From: Trebouxia sp. TZW2008
Lineage: Eukaryota > Chlorophyta > Trebouxiophyceae > Trebouxiales > Trebouxiaceae
Direction: 5' to 3'
DNA: 64,000 bases
NCBI GenBank assembly: GCA_002118135.1
Contig: BDIU01000104.1
Span: forward strand, 1-64,000
Every line of letters starts with the position of its first letter. Within the stretch, counting starts at the first letter, position 1. Shown here in pieces: positions 46,034 through 57,711 of the stretch. A program made the position numbers and the translations under genes. The notes below the pieces were generated by a model. It did not search any database. It had not been told where the DNA came from and worked only from the letters and a program-made list of their open reading frames with translations.

Positions 46034-49000
46034 ATGATCAGCTCGAAGCGAAAGAAGGTGAAACAACCAGCCAAGCAAGCTCAGACGTACCCACGCCATG
46101 GCTGTCGCCAGCCAGAATGGGATGTAAGGAGCTGCTTACGTGCTCTGCTCCTGTGTCACGACTCCGTATCTAAAAAGCATGGCCTGTGCAGCCGACCATC
46201 AGTGATATGCGAGGAATGAGACTGAACAAGGAGGAGCAGGTATGCCAAAACAAAGGTGAAGGCTGCCTGTGCCAACATTGGCGTAGCATGACAGCAACAG
46301 GTGACTGCAGGCCAAGAGGCATGCTGCCTTCATTTCCAAGAACCGAGTGCAGGTCCCAGAAAGCGCTAAAGCTGAAGCAGGTGCTTGATTCTAAGTACAC
46401 ATACCAAATGCTGAAGAAAGGACTCCGATCTTGCTTGACTTTGGTCATCAGAGCTGCTGACAAGGCTTATGCTGACTTTGTTGACAGGCTTTGCGGCAGC
46501 TTTTGGTAGTCAGCCTGCAAATGGCTTCTGGAAGGACATTGCTAGCCTAGACTTTGATGCAGTTGCACAAGACATTCAGAACTGTCCTTCGCAGCCTGTG
46601 CAGAATGCACATGCTGAGGCTGCAGAGGCAAAATATGATGCTTCCCAACCTGCTCATCATGAACCAGGCAAGCACTGCTGGCTGCGCACATGCATTGTAG
46701 TTCAGTTCATGCCATATACCTTATGAAATGGTCTGGAAGCAGCACCATTGGACCCTATGCCCGCAGCTCTTGTTTTGTGCTGTTGCAAGCACAATCCTCA
46801 CTACAGATGCATGTTGCTGCAGTTCAGAATGACTTGTCAGCAGCATGCAGCACATCATCAGGCAAAGAGTCTGGCTTCTCCTCCAAGCATGTCTACAAAG
46901 AACAGGCAAACAAAGGGCAACAAGCTGAAAGGCAGGAAGCTGTGGAAGCCAGCCCCCAGAAAGGCAGGCAAAGGGCAGAAGCCTTTGAGACAGCTGCACC
47001 GCATCAGTCGCGCCCACAGCCAGCGCTGCCTTCTAGACACTTGACAGATGCTGCCACGACAGATGTCCCTGACCAGTCACAGAGTCAGCTTGCATTGCCA
47101 ACAGCAGTCAAGGTAGACCCTGCAGTGACAGCTGATTCAAAACTCGCAAGCTCTCAGTCAGCAGCGTCTCACACCCATGCAGCATCAGCAGAGCCGTGGA
47201 ACGATTTCTTTAGCCAGTCATCATCAAGCATTACAGAGCAACAGCAAACTCAAGTCTCATGTGAGCCTGACATCAATGGCATGCAGCACCCTTGTGACGC
47301 TGCTCAGGAGCAGGGTCTAGCATCAGGAGGTTCTGGTCATGCTGCTGCTGAAATAGCGGAAGAAGGAGCTCCACCAGGTGCTGGGACAAGTCATGACACT
47401 GAAATGCATGCAGCAGAAGCTGTGTCATCAGCTGCTGCTGCAGCCTCAGGCAGAGAAGCTCAGCTGGAAAGCAGAGTGCAACAGCTAACTCAGCAACTCA
47501 CTGCAGCTGAGCAAACTGCAGGGCATCAGAAACACCTGCACAGTCAGCTGCAGCAGCTCAAAAGTGACAAGTCGGCTCTGCAGTCTGAACTCACGCAGTT
47601 CATGCAGCACACAAGCAGCATGCTGACCACGCTGCAGTCGCATTTCTCAAAGCTGATGGCTTCAGGCACAGCAGGCAGTGCTGCTCAGGCACAGGCAGAA
47701 GATGATTTTCAGCTTGGACTGTCAGACATGCGCGATGCCCTGCAAGGCAGTTCAGAGACGGCTGGAAACACAGCTGTGGGTGCAAACAGCTCTGGGCAGC
47801 GTGAATTTGCACATCCAGTCAGACAGAGTTCTGCTAGCTTGTCAGCTGCAGAGCCATGTTACATTGAGGTCAGGGAGTCAAAAGCCCTCAACAACACCAG
47901 CAGCAGTCGAGAGTGGTGCTTAGAGTCACGAGGAAGCCAGCCAAGTCCCTTGGCACGGCCAGGGATATCTGTCAACGGTGTTGAGCGCATGCGGCGCCCA
48001 AGCACACAACCTGGACAGTCTGCATCATGGGTGCATGAGCTGCAGGATTGCATGCATAGACAGTCAATTGAGGTATGACCTCGTGCGGTACCTGTACTGC
48101 TGCATGGATACACTTGAAAGCCATGCTGCAGCTGTACTGGTATAAGCCAGCAGATGCTTTGCAGATGCTTTGGCAGAGGAGGCTTTCTTGGCAAAGCTCA
48201 GCCTGCTGCATGCCTGCTGTGCATGCCATGTTGTGCCGGTCAATGTCAAGCAGGCTTTGCTGTGCACCCATGACTGATATCTGCACACAGTGCAGCCTGC
48301 TGCGCATCATTGAGACCCTATCCCTCTTCTCAGGAAAGCCGAGCAGTGCCGTCAGCACATGGAGCCTTTCCTAATGACATGAGTCGTGACGAGGGTGCAC
48401 ATGCACACACAGACAGACAGACCTCCAGCTCCAGGCAGCACATGCTACCAAGGACAGCTCAGGACATTGCTAATGCTGATCTGGATGACTCAATCTATGC
48501 TGATGAGGCATCTTTGCCGTCCTTTGCACAGATGGCAGCAGCACAGGGGCCACGGCCTGCAGCAAGGCCACAGTTGTGGTCAGACAGAGGGCCTGTACAG
48601 CCACAGCTGGGGCACAGCAGCTATGCAAGCCCTAGCAGTAGTGGCAGGCCATCAGAGTCATATAGGGTGCTAGGCGGTGTGACGCCTCATTCTCCTCTTG
48701 GCAGCCTGAGGTGTGGTCTTACTGCAAACCTTATGCTTTGCCAGTTCTAGGGGCCATGCCAGCACAGTGGTGCAAACTTGACCGTATGCGCCACTGCAAA
48801 TGTCAAGACTACCAAACGCTGTCTTGCTGCACAGCTGTACATCTACCTACAGTAGCCTACCTCTAAGAGTCTCGTTGTAATGACTGCTTTGGTTACCAAG
48901 AAGTTTGTCCTTACATCGAATTGTCCTCACAAAGAGAAGTTACTGTATCATGCTTTGGTGCAAATGCTCGTGAAGCAGGAACTTGTGAGCTTGTGCGCTG

Positions 49001-49863
49001 TTTCCTGAACTTGACAAATGTCAGAGCATGGCGCCAACTGTATATCATTGGCGTGTCAGCAGTCAGAGGCTGTCAAAGCTTTCTATTGCAATACAGCCTG
49101 TTTGCTGCAAGTATGTCACGTGCTGTCAAGTCTGATACACAAAGGGTCATGTGCTTGGCATGCAGGCATTCAGCTGCAGCATTCAGGCCTGACTTTGGTA
49201 TCCAGAGCGCTGGAGACCCTGAACCCTCCCCTTTGCCCCAGGTGCTCATCTGACACTGCCTGCTTTTGCACTGAACTTGTGTGTGCGCGGCCCTTCAGCA
49301 TCAATCTGCAATGGTCACTGACTGCACAGACTTGAAGCCACATGCTAGCTCAAGCTTGACATCACACGATTTGCATGAAGAAACAATACACTATCGTCTG
49401 TGTGCCTGAGTTGTCTTTAGCTTGGGCTCGTGTCATCAGAATGCAGTTTGCTCTTGTACGTGCTGCAGGGTAACAGCTTTGAACACAGTGGCTGACTCAA
49501 GCAGCATATAAGCACACTCTGCACGAGGGTCTGTTGATGAATTATGTGAGACAGACCTACAGACTTGATTCAGTTTGACTGATGCAGAGGCTGACAGAGG
49601 CGCAAGGCAGTCAGCATCACCAGCCAGGCAGACATGCCTTGACGGAGATCCCCATGCCTCAACTCAGACAAAAGGGCATGCCTCATGCACCCTTGTCAAA
49701 GACCGGCACCTACAATGGCCCAGCCAGCTTCAGACTGAAGCCTATGTCCACTGGAATGCCACCAGCCCAGCCTGTTGTGAATGTGCATGACAGCTTAGCT
49801 CTCAGTGCTTGGGCTGCAGCTGGACGCGGCAAAGCTGCTGATCAAGGGGACTTGCTGAGATGA
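46034..49863 (+). CDS. coiled-coil, low-complexity protein; weak SPICE1 resemblance
   Basis: Exon 1 (46034-46123) begins MISSKRKKVKQPAK and ends RQPEWD before GTAAGG. A phase-0 exon near 46193-46239 continues PTISDMRGMRLNKEEQ. This basic stretch plus EWD-x-T-I-x-D resembles the N-terminus of SPICE1, a spindle and centriole protein, as do QKALKLKQVLDSKY nearby and FWKDIASLDFDAVAQDIQN near 46526. Then come a large exon (about 46817-48072), an exon from about 48334, and a last exon from about 49582 to 49863. The large exon is Ala/Gln/Ser-rich with a heptad coiled coil around 47450-47640 (LESRVQQLTQQLTAAEQ). The last exon contains MPPAQPVVNVHDSLALSA. The SPICE1 link rests on short matches only; any centrosomal coiled-coil protein is possible. 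Confidence 0.4.
48848..48947. mobile_element. short TA-flanked MITE in coiled-coil gene intron
   Basis: 100 bp, starting TACAGTAGCCTACCTCTAAG and ending CAAAGAGAAGTTACTGTA. It shares the GACTGCTTTGGTTACCAAGA and TTGTCCTTACATCGAATTG blocks with the other copies but lacks the central CACTGCAG block, so it is an internally deleted member. Confidence 0.85.
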
Positions 49864-49865
49864 CT

Positions 49866-50090
49866 GTCCAGAGTGAAGCCTATGTTTACTGAAATGCCAC
49901 CAGCCCAGCCTGTTGTGAATGTGCATGACAGCTCTGAACGCTTGGGCTGCAATTGGCCACCGCAACGCTGCTGATCAAGGGTCTATGCTGAGATAAGTAA
50001 TCAACAAAAAGCCCATGTTGACTGGATTGCCGCCAAGTCAGCCTGTTGTGAATGTGCATGACAGCTAAGCTCTCAGTGCTTGCGTCCCGC
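49866..50090 (+). repeat. echoes of the last exon of the coiled-coil gene
   Basis: CCAGCCCAGCCTGTTGTGAA and the following GTGCATGACAGC block, present in the last exon near 49765, recur near 49900 and 50035 (the latter GTCAGCCTGTTGTGAA), about 135 bp apart. The copies lie after the stop codon, so here the 3' end of a gene, not a splice site, is amplified. Confidence 0.85.
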
Positions 50091-52608
50091 AGCACTACTG
50101 CTGTCCAAGGGGAATATGCTGCGGCGACTTAATGCCAAATGAGCTTGCTGTTGCCTGATTTGAGAATGGGACGTGGGCGCTGCCATGGCCACTACAAATA
50201 AAGGCGGAGGTTCACCAGGTGGGTAGCCTAGTGCAATTTGTGCTTACCATTGTGATCTAAAAAGCCGGTTATCCAGTGGATAGCCACTGTGCTACCACCC
50301 ATCGTGAAAGCAGTAGCCACCGCCTGATAGAGATTAACCACACACTACCAAGGCGTGTTACCTAGGTACAATATACCTGGGCAGATCGTACCAGGGCCCG
50401 GTAATTTGTACCACTAAAAGCGTCGCAATTGTGAATTCGATGGATATTACAGCATTGTGGATTGCATAGTCAATGACATTAGCATGAGTCTGTACATAAA
50501 CTTTAATCCTATTGACTATGTGGGTATCAACACATCAACCGATGCCATGCGAAACACTACTAAACCAAGGCAATACTGAATTCCGTGACCATTTTGAGGA
50601 TATGCATACAATCCTGCTATTTACATCTCTAAGAAGGCATTGACATTGCTGGTCAAAGAACATAATGAATCACAAAAACTATACCAAAATTGCTACTTTG
50701 TCAACCATGTTGCCAAGGCAATCAGCTTCTGACTGATCTTGTAGTTTGTCGCAGTTGTTCTGCCCATCAAATTCGATTAGTTTGCCGCCTTAACCTTGGA
50801 ACATGAGCTGCTTGCTCATGCATCACAAGCTTTGAAAGTCTATTGAGTTCACTACGCCTGCGAGAAACCAACAACAACATCCGATGATCAAATTGGCAAG
50901 GTGTAATATAAGGAGACTGCTTGTTGACACCAACACATTTCTTGGGCTGTTAGCCCTTTGTTCAGCTGGAATTATCTATACAGCACTAGCATGCTGGAGC
51001 ATTGCTGCAACTATGACTTGAGACTGCTCAATGTCTTGGCAGCACTGGCGCCTTGTGTGCTCAATGCAGCCATGCAAGCAATCCAGATTGCTCTTAGACC
51101 TAATGACACAGGACAAAATGAAGAAATGCAACCCACTCGCAAGCAAGTGGAACACTTAGGAACCGTTCAAGGTGCAAGGTTGATTGAGGATTTGGCATGT
51201 AAGCAAAGCATGCAACGTGCCACTACTAACATGTATACTCAAGCTGCAATGCATGCTTCTGGCAAAGTAGCATGCACACAGCTGAGGCTGCCAATCTGGC
51301 CTGGCATAGCTGCTACCAGGCCATCTGACCCTTGTCGGCAGTTGGAGCTGTCTTATGTCAAAAAGGTGCCCATGAATGCTATCCTTTTCTGCTTCAACAA
51401 GTCCAAACATTTGGCACACGTACAACTTCTTCTTGTAGCATGTAGGCAAAACATGTCCTGATGCATTCTGAGACACCTGGATGCAGTTGTCATGGCTTTG
51501 TTGGTGCCAAGACTCTGAGATGACCGGTCTAGGCGAGGTTGACGGTATTACGGTCGACCGTGACGGTAAACTGAGGCCACGTGGACCTGGGTTGTCGAGC
51601 TATTACGTACAGGATTTAGGCAACGCAGTGACATATTCAATGATTTGATCTTGATGAGCTTCGTTGAGTGTGCGTCATTGGCTGGGGTTCGGGCCAAGTG
51701 TGCAAGTATTTCTTTGCACAGCGTGACCATCTCAGAGTTTTTCACTATGTCATAGACTGCCTGAATTTCATGGACATGTAGTTATTGCCACTGTGTGGCA
51801 CATGCGATCAGCCTTGTTGGCTGGCTAAAGCATGTAAAATTCTTCTTCTTCTTGAAAATTTTCTTGGCAACTGGCCATGGCACATGCGATCAGACTTGTT
51901 GTCTGAAGCATTCAATTCCCCTTCTCGGAGGTTTCTCGGGGGTTGTCTGAGCCGATAGATACACCGTAAGTAACCAGGTCCCGAACGCATACCGTAAGGA
52001 TCCAAGGGGAATCGAGGACCTCAGATAATCAATGCAGGGTTATCCCAGAGCTATCTAAGATTTTGAAGCAAGATTAGCTAGATTAATTAGAAACATTCTG
52101 CACCGCGACAGCCGTGGAGGTCTTACGTATATGTATAACGTTATACATCATGGTGTGCTGCACCCAAGTAGCTATGCCCGACTCTGGTCTATTTAGAACA
52201 TGTGGATTCGCAAGCGTCTAGTAGAATGCAAAAGTAGGACATGTAAATTGAGTTATCAATCATAAGCTTGTTTCACTATAGTACTCGCGACAGATCTCCC
52301 CGTGCTAAATGGCTTCATTGGTCATCATGGGCGAACATGATTTTGCAGTAGATCACCACTGCATACTCTCAAATATTTGCAGTGGGTGCATCGAGTTCGG
52401 ATACAGTCTCAAAGCCGTTCTGGCTGACAATACTCCGTGTACAACATTGCTCTCCTAGGCTGCAATCCTAGGCAGCAATTTTAAAGCTGCAATGTGTTGA
52501 CGAGTTGTACAAGAAATTCTGATCATTGCAATGCGTCACAAAAACTGCAGTAAGATCCAACAATGGCATGCTGCTTGCGACGAGAATCAAGATCTGAATG
52601 TTCTGGGA
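50091..52608. other. gene-poor convergent interval
   Basis: About 2.5 kb between the coiled-coil gene (+) and the nuclease-kinase gene (-). Texture differs from the neighbours: fewer GCATGC/CTGCAG words, more AT (for example 50400-50900 and 52030-52300), and short palindromic blocks such as CCGGTTATCCAGTGGATAGCC near 50261 and GGTCGACCG near 51550. The open stretch 50958-51461 (+) has no recognisable domain and is probably chance. A 25-bp word at 51807-51831 is identical to one in an NRAMP intron. It may contain decayed transposon DNA, but no ends were identified. Confidence 0.4.
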
Positions 52609-55600
52609 TCAGGACTGCAGCCAGGCATGGTGCAGAGCGGCTTGCAATGATATAGATTTGGCCATCAGCTCCTCAGCAAGAAGACTGCCACATTCACCAA
52701 GAGGTGGCAGCCCAGGTTCTGTCAGCAGCTGTCCCACCAACTCTAAGTCTGACGCCACTGTGTACCTGCCTCTGACCAAGGTGTTTCCTGTCCAAGCGTT
52801 GCGGTGAGGCCCATGCTTTGCAATGTTCCACTTACAATCCAACTTCACGGCTGTCTCCAGGTCAATCAAACGAAACGCAGCATCGCTGCACTTTATCACA
52901 TTTGGCCATCGAATATCAGTATGTGCAAAGCCTGCGGCATGAAGATCCTTCAGGGCAAGCATTATGCATCTGATAGCTGCTTGGAGCTGTGCTAGTGATG
53001 TGATTTTAGTAAAGACAGAACCACACTGCAGCTGTTCACCAAAAGGAGATAGAATGACTGTGTATCTAGTGCATATGTGTGGACCTTCTTCAGTCTGTAT
53101 GAGGTGCTGACTGTTTCTTGTTGCTCTGTACAGCTCCTGAAGCTCTGCCAGCTTGTCAATGAGCTGGGGCTGCTTTTGAATGTCCACACGCTTTATGATG
53201 TAGTCTTCCATGACGGTGATTGTCGTGCCACCAGAGAACTCCAGTTCACTACCCAATGGCACAGCATCACTCGGCAACTGAGTTTGCTGTATGGAAAAAA
53301 TGCGGTACAACAAGACGGCAATGCGCAAAAGCTCAAGTCTGCCTCTGACTGCATAGATGTTGTGGTCACCACTCAGGACAACGCAGCTGTCTGGGGCATC
53401 ACGGCGGAGCATGCAAATCCTGACATGACCTCCCGCCATTGCATAGCAGAGCAGAAACTCCACCTGTATGCAGAACATGCCTCATGGCAAGCTGTTGCTT
53501 CCATGACAGATGAATGTCTCAGGCAGGGCAAATGCATGATCTACATCAATAGTATTTTCTTTAAATGGCGCAGTCATGACAACAAACGTACAGCAAATGC
53601 ATTGTAACGAGCTGTATGCACATAAGCCCAATAGAGCGTTCCGCGATGGTCGTGTGTAGACACACAAGAGTGTCTGCAATCATCTAAGGATGGACTGATT
53701 GGCGGCTCAGAGCTCACCGTCTCACGCTCAGCTGGATCAGACTCAACTGCAGAGCCTTCTAGATCTGTGATCCAGCTACTAAGCATGCCTATTTTCATAA
53801 ACAATGCTCAGTCTGTTACATTCCTCCCCATCTGGTTTGAGCGTCCTTGATAAAACGCTGTCTAGCGCCAGAGGGCTAAGAGAATGTTCTATTCTAAACA
53901 CGACCATCCATCTTCTCATCTAGTCTATGTAATGTACAATCTGCTTTGCATAATACAGTCTGAATCTGTTCTAGTCTATAACCGGTTCTACATTCTCTGC
54001 ATATGATTTTGCTTGAGCAAAGCTTTACTGTCTCTACTCATGCAGACATGCTCATTCTCTGCAGCACAGCGCCTCTATCTCATGCCTGGCCAGGCGTCTT
54101 AAGTGCGCTTGCTGTTGCGGCCCCATGAAACCTTTTCACGAGTGCCCTGTCTATCCTCAACAGACTGCCAATATCTGCGCAGCGACTGCTGGCAATTCTG
54201 TAAGTTCTGTTCTGGTTCCCAAGTGTTGTGTTCTGGCCCATAGTCAAGCGACTTCACAAGGTACTGTCTGGTCAAGCCCTTTCGCAGGGTTCTTGCTCTG
54301 TGGTCTATGATTCTGTCAACCTCAAACTCTTCCGCACCCTCAATGAGGAGTGGAGGTTGAGGATGAAAATCACCATCTGACTGATAAGGGCGCAGCAGAG
54401 ATGCATGAAAGACATCATGAATTCTGAGCGTCTTTGGCAAATTTAGCTGAAATGCCACTGGATTGACCTCCTTAACAATCTTGTAAGGACCAATCCATCT
54501 GGGCAGCAACTTCCTAGCACCAGGCTGTTTGAGCCTGATGTTCTTTGTGCTAAGGAGCGTAGAGTCACCTACTTTGTACTCAACATCTCGCCGCTTCATG
54601 TTGGCATTCTACTAAGCATGCCTGTTTTCGTAAATGCTCAGTCTGTTACATGCATAGTGGTAGACTCACCTGCCCATGGTAGCTTTGGCTCCAGCGACGC
54701 ATCTTCTGCTTCAGCTCAGCCACAGCCTGATCAAGGCTGCCCTCCTGAGACTTATCTTCCCCCTTAAAGAGAATAGCGTTCCTCACAAGCACACACAGAT
54801 CTGGACATTTTGCTTTCAGTGTCAATGACGCTTTGTCTTGATTCCGCTTGCGCTTCAAGTTCAGGCGCCCAGCATACTGGTCCAGGAGTTCCATGATCTC
54901 ACATACAAGCTGGTCAAATTGTCCTGCATGCCAAAATCTATGATCATGCAGGGCCACATCCCACAGCTTGACATAACCAACAGCCAAGCACACAAGCATA
55001 CAAGCTGCCTACAAAGGCAATGCAGAGCACAGCTGATGCAGTGTACAGGCATGCAGACCAAGCATACAAACCAGAAGCATACCTGCTTGCACCATGTCTG
55101 TCCCAACTGGGAATTGCTTGCACAGAACAGTGTGTATTGCCGAGCTCAATGTTGTAGCGCCAGAGTGTGAGACGGGTACCAAGTAGGACTCCATATCTTT
55201 GTTCTGCAGCCTCTGAGACTCGAAAAAGACATCTGGCACCGGGAAGGGAGGGGTGCCTGATGTGTGCAACGCAGACTGGAACAAGCTCAGAATGTCAACA
55301 GCTGCTGGGACAGTAGTGAAAGCAGGCTCCAGTAGTCGGCGCACATAATCGCCGGTCGCATCTGCAGCACAGGGCCGACTCGTGTGGCATGGCTATGCAT
55401 AATAGCAGGTGTCATCTGGTGGCGACATTGCACGAACGTGCATACAGCAGACACATGAATCAAGAAAGAACAAGCTCTCAAAGCTGACAGTGATAGCAGG
55501 AGTTCAGGCCACAAAGCTTTCGAGCTTGATGAGAGGAAGGTCAGGAGGTGAACACTCGTTTGACCATGCAGGTGAAGCTTGGTGCGCATGTGGGCTGCAT

Positions 55601-57137
55601 GCCCAGCATCAGCTTCCAGCTTTTGACCAGCATCAACTTCACACAAGGATGCAGCTTAAAAATGGTCACTATTATGTCTGCTGCTGGGCTGTATGCATAC
55701 CTGCAACAATGGACTGCTGCTGCCTAGCTGATAGCATGGCTGACGCCTGTAGTACTGCACACAGAAAGAACAAGGACATCAGCAGTAGGTCTGTTGATGC
55801 TGTCATACACCAGCTCAGCTGTACATGCTGCCACATGGTGAGATGCTGAAGGGCAGCTTTGCATAGGCTTAGTCAGCTGCAGCAACCAGCTGCTAATGCC
55901 AGAAATGTGCGACCGACCATCATACCTGGACGTTGTGAGACATGCTGTGCTGTGCAGCAGCTTTGGTTCATTACTCATTTTGTCAAACATGTGGATGCAT
56001 GGCATACTAGCAGACAGAACAACAACCACAACAAGAAACCCTGCTTGAGTTCTGCTCAGGGAAGGCCAGAACGTCAAATGACCACAAGAGAGTCCGTGCA
56101 TTGCTTTCAGCTCAGCACTCAATGGAATCATGCTGTAATGTTTGTTTTGGGCCAATTGCTCACCTGTACAATCCGCACTGGCATTGATGTCATCAACATG
56201 CAGCTCTAGCAGACTGGCACAGATTAAGATGTGCTTGCTGACATTTGCAAGCTGCCGCAAAGTTCTAACATGTTTTTGCCACAGCGCATCGGTGTACTGA
56301 CCTAAAATCTAAACCCTACACTTGCTCACCCGTGTCACCAGCTCTTGCTTTAATGTCATCAATGTGTCCCTCTGGCACGCCACAAGCCAGATAGTGTGGC
56401 CCATTGAAGTTTGCAAGCTGCTGTGTAGTCCTGACTTTCTCTTGCCCAGGAAAGCTGCTAGTTCTTCTACACTTCCAAAGCGAGCCATGCTTGAAGTCCT
56501 GTGCAGGCAGCGCAAGTGGTTTTGATCAGTCAAGATGTGAATGGCCAAGCACAGCACCTGCTAAATTGGCATGCACAACCCGAACAGCATTGGTTGCAGG
56601 TGTCAGCAGCAATTTTATGCAGGTACACAACATTGCTGCTGACACATAAGGCAACAAGATCAGGAAAGCAAACCTAGTTTCTTTGGCTTGATCAAGTATG
56701 CAACCCCATCTCCTGCCTGTTCGGCTGCTCAAGGTTTGGTGAGCCTGCAGTACTGCAAAGATAGTGATGCTCCCTTTCAAGGCGTGTAAGCTGCTTTTGT
56801 ACCTCAGCACCCGACTGAGTTTGACAGCCTGTCACAGAGTCTGGGTGGTGCAGCAAGCAGACTTTACACTGCAGTTTGCTGCAGTGACAAGATACTGTAT
56901 CACTGCACGGCTGTCGTTTGCTTGTACAAGTATTCTATTGTAGATATCGTAACAACAAGCACAGGCTTGTTGGCTAGACTCACCTGCAGTCGAAGCCTGC
57001 AAGCCAGCAGAGCAAAACCTATCTAGGATCGTTTGCAGCCTTGTGTTGCTGCAGAGGTATAGACTCTTGCTGACAGTGATTGAGCGGCGCCGCGTGCGAC
57101 TGCGGATTGCGGCCTGTGACAGGCCTGGCAGAGGCAA
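52609..57137 (-). CDS. PD-(D/E)xK nuclease plus protein kinase fold, Crinkler-like architecture
   Basis: Confident exons: 55083-55361, 54670-54923 and 52609-53463, phases 1, 0 consistent. The middle exon has KCPDLCVLVRNAILFKGEDK, matching the PD...(E)xK core of restriction-like nucleases. The last exon has an ATP-lysine candidate (MEDYIIKRVD), a catalytic loop FAHTDIRWPNV (HxDxxxxN) and LIDLE in place of DFG, so a kinase fold that looks active. This REase-kinase pairing is known from Crinkler-type (CRN) proteins of oomycetes, fungi and algae. Upstream, 56984-57137 starts MPLPGLSQAAIRSRTRRR and may be exon 1. Two homologous exons (RQLANVSKHILICASLLELH near 56170-56260 and QQLANFNGPHYLACGVPEGH near 56330-56420) lie between. 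Its N-terminal layout is unresolved. The intron 53464-54669 holds a retroelement. Confidence 0.65.
53603..54650 (-). mobile_element. deleted Ty3/gypsy chromovirus with 5-bp target duplication
   Basis: The element starts TGTAAC and ends GTTACA, and is flanked on both sides by TGCAT (53598-53602 and 54651-54655). Reading on the minus strand, a 5' LTR remnant of about 42 bp (TGTAACAGACTGAGC...) is joined directly to internal sequence. The complete 3' LTR is 53603-53820, 218 bp. Just before it lies a purine tract (AGATGGGGAGGAA) that fits the polypurine primer. The first 42 or so bp of both LTRs match. Gag, protease, RT and most of integrase are missing. It sits in an intron of the nuclease-kinase gene in the same orientation. 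Confidence 0.92.
54099..54599 (-). pseudogene. chromovirus integrase C-terminus with chromodomain (remnant)
   Basis: 166 codons open to a natural stop. The first part (GARKLLPRWIGPYKIVKEVN, then FHASLLRPY) is the GPY/F module at the integrase C-terminus of Ty3/gypsy elements. The second part (EFEVDRIIDHR, then QYLVKSLDYG, NTWEPEQNL) is a chromodomain with the usual aromatic/WEP signature. Only the 3' end of the polyprotein is present; the rest was lost by internal deletion. It is unlikely to be functional alone, though it is not frameshifted. Confidence 0.9.
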
Positions 57138-57711
57138 ACAGCGATGCTTCCTTGCAGCATAGCTACACGCCGCGCTTGTGGAGAACGAACTACACGCCCC
57201 CGCTGTGGTTAGACGACGAGAGCGTACAAAATAAGGGCTGATGTGATGTTCGACGAGCGGGGCTTATGGTGCAGCCACGTGCTCGTTCTGGCTAGACGAG
57301 AGAAAAGAGAGAGAAATTACACGCAGTGCATGGCATGCAAGCTGCTGGCAGTCGAGCCGTAAGTCGACTTCAGCTGGCTACTCACGGTGACTAAACCACC
57401 AACTCGTAGCCGTGACGCTCCATGACATCGCGTGTTGCGTTCCAGACCAAGCGCCTTTGAGTCGCGCTTCTACTACGCTGTGTGTGCATTGCCCTTGGCC
57501 TTGCGCTCTCGTTTCACATCTTTGCCCACGCGCAGCAAGCTTGCGATCCCAACTGAATAGAACCTTGCGCAGTCGCGGCTTCTGTGGACGTATATAGCTT
57601 GTTGACTTTGTCACCTCAGCAAACAACGCAGACCTTCAGGCTTGATTGTGAACACAGGCTGTCAGCGGGACCTCGCGCTTTGCTGGGCGGGGTCCTCAAA
57701 GCTGCAAGTAC
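57138..57711. promoter_or_regulatory. divergent region between nuclease-kinase gene and NRAMP
   Basis: The NRAMP start (57712, +) and the tentative start of the nuclease-kinase gene (57137, -) face away from each other across 574 bp. The stretch is somewhat CG-richer than its surroundings (CACGCCGCGC, GACGACGAGAGCG) with paired ACTACACGCC blocks near 57164 and 57189. Called by geometry only. Confidence 0.5.

Noticed and set aside
46690..48078. transcription factor or Golgin identity for the large Gln/Ala-rich exon
   Set aside because: The coiled coil and low complexity are generic; no diagnostic motif was seen, so only a weak SPICE1 resemblance from the N-terminal exons is reported.
50191..50420. 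tRNA or other small RNA gene in the hairpin-rich stretch
   Set aside because: Short stems exist, but no cloverleaf with A and B box sequences could be drawn.
50958..51461. 167-codon plus-strand open frame in the gene-poor interval
   Set aside because: No domain, no splice context, an overlapping minus frame of similar quality, and composition like non-coding neighbours. Left unannotated as a gene.
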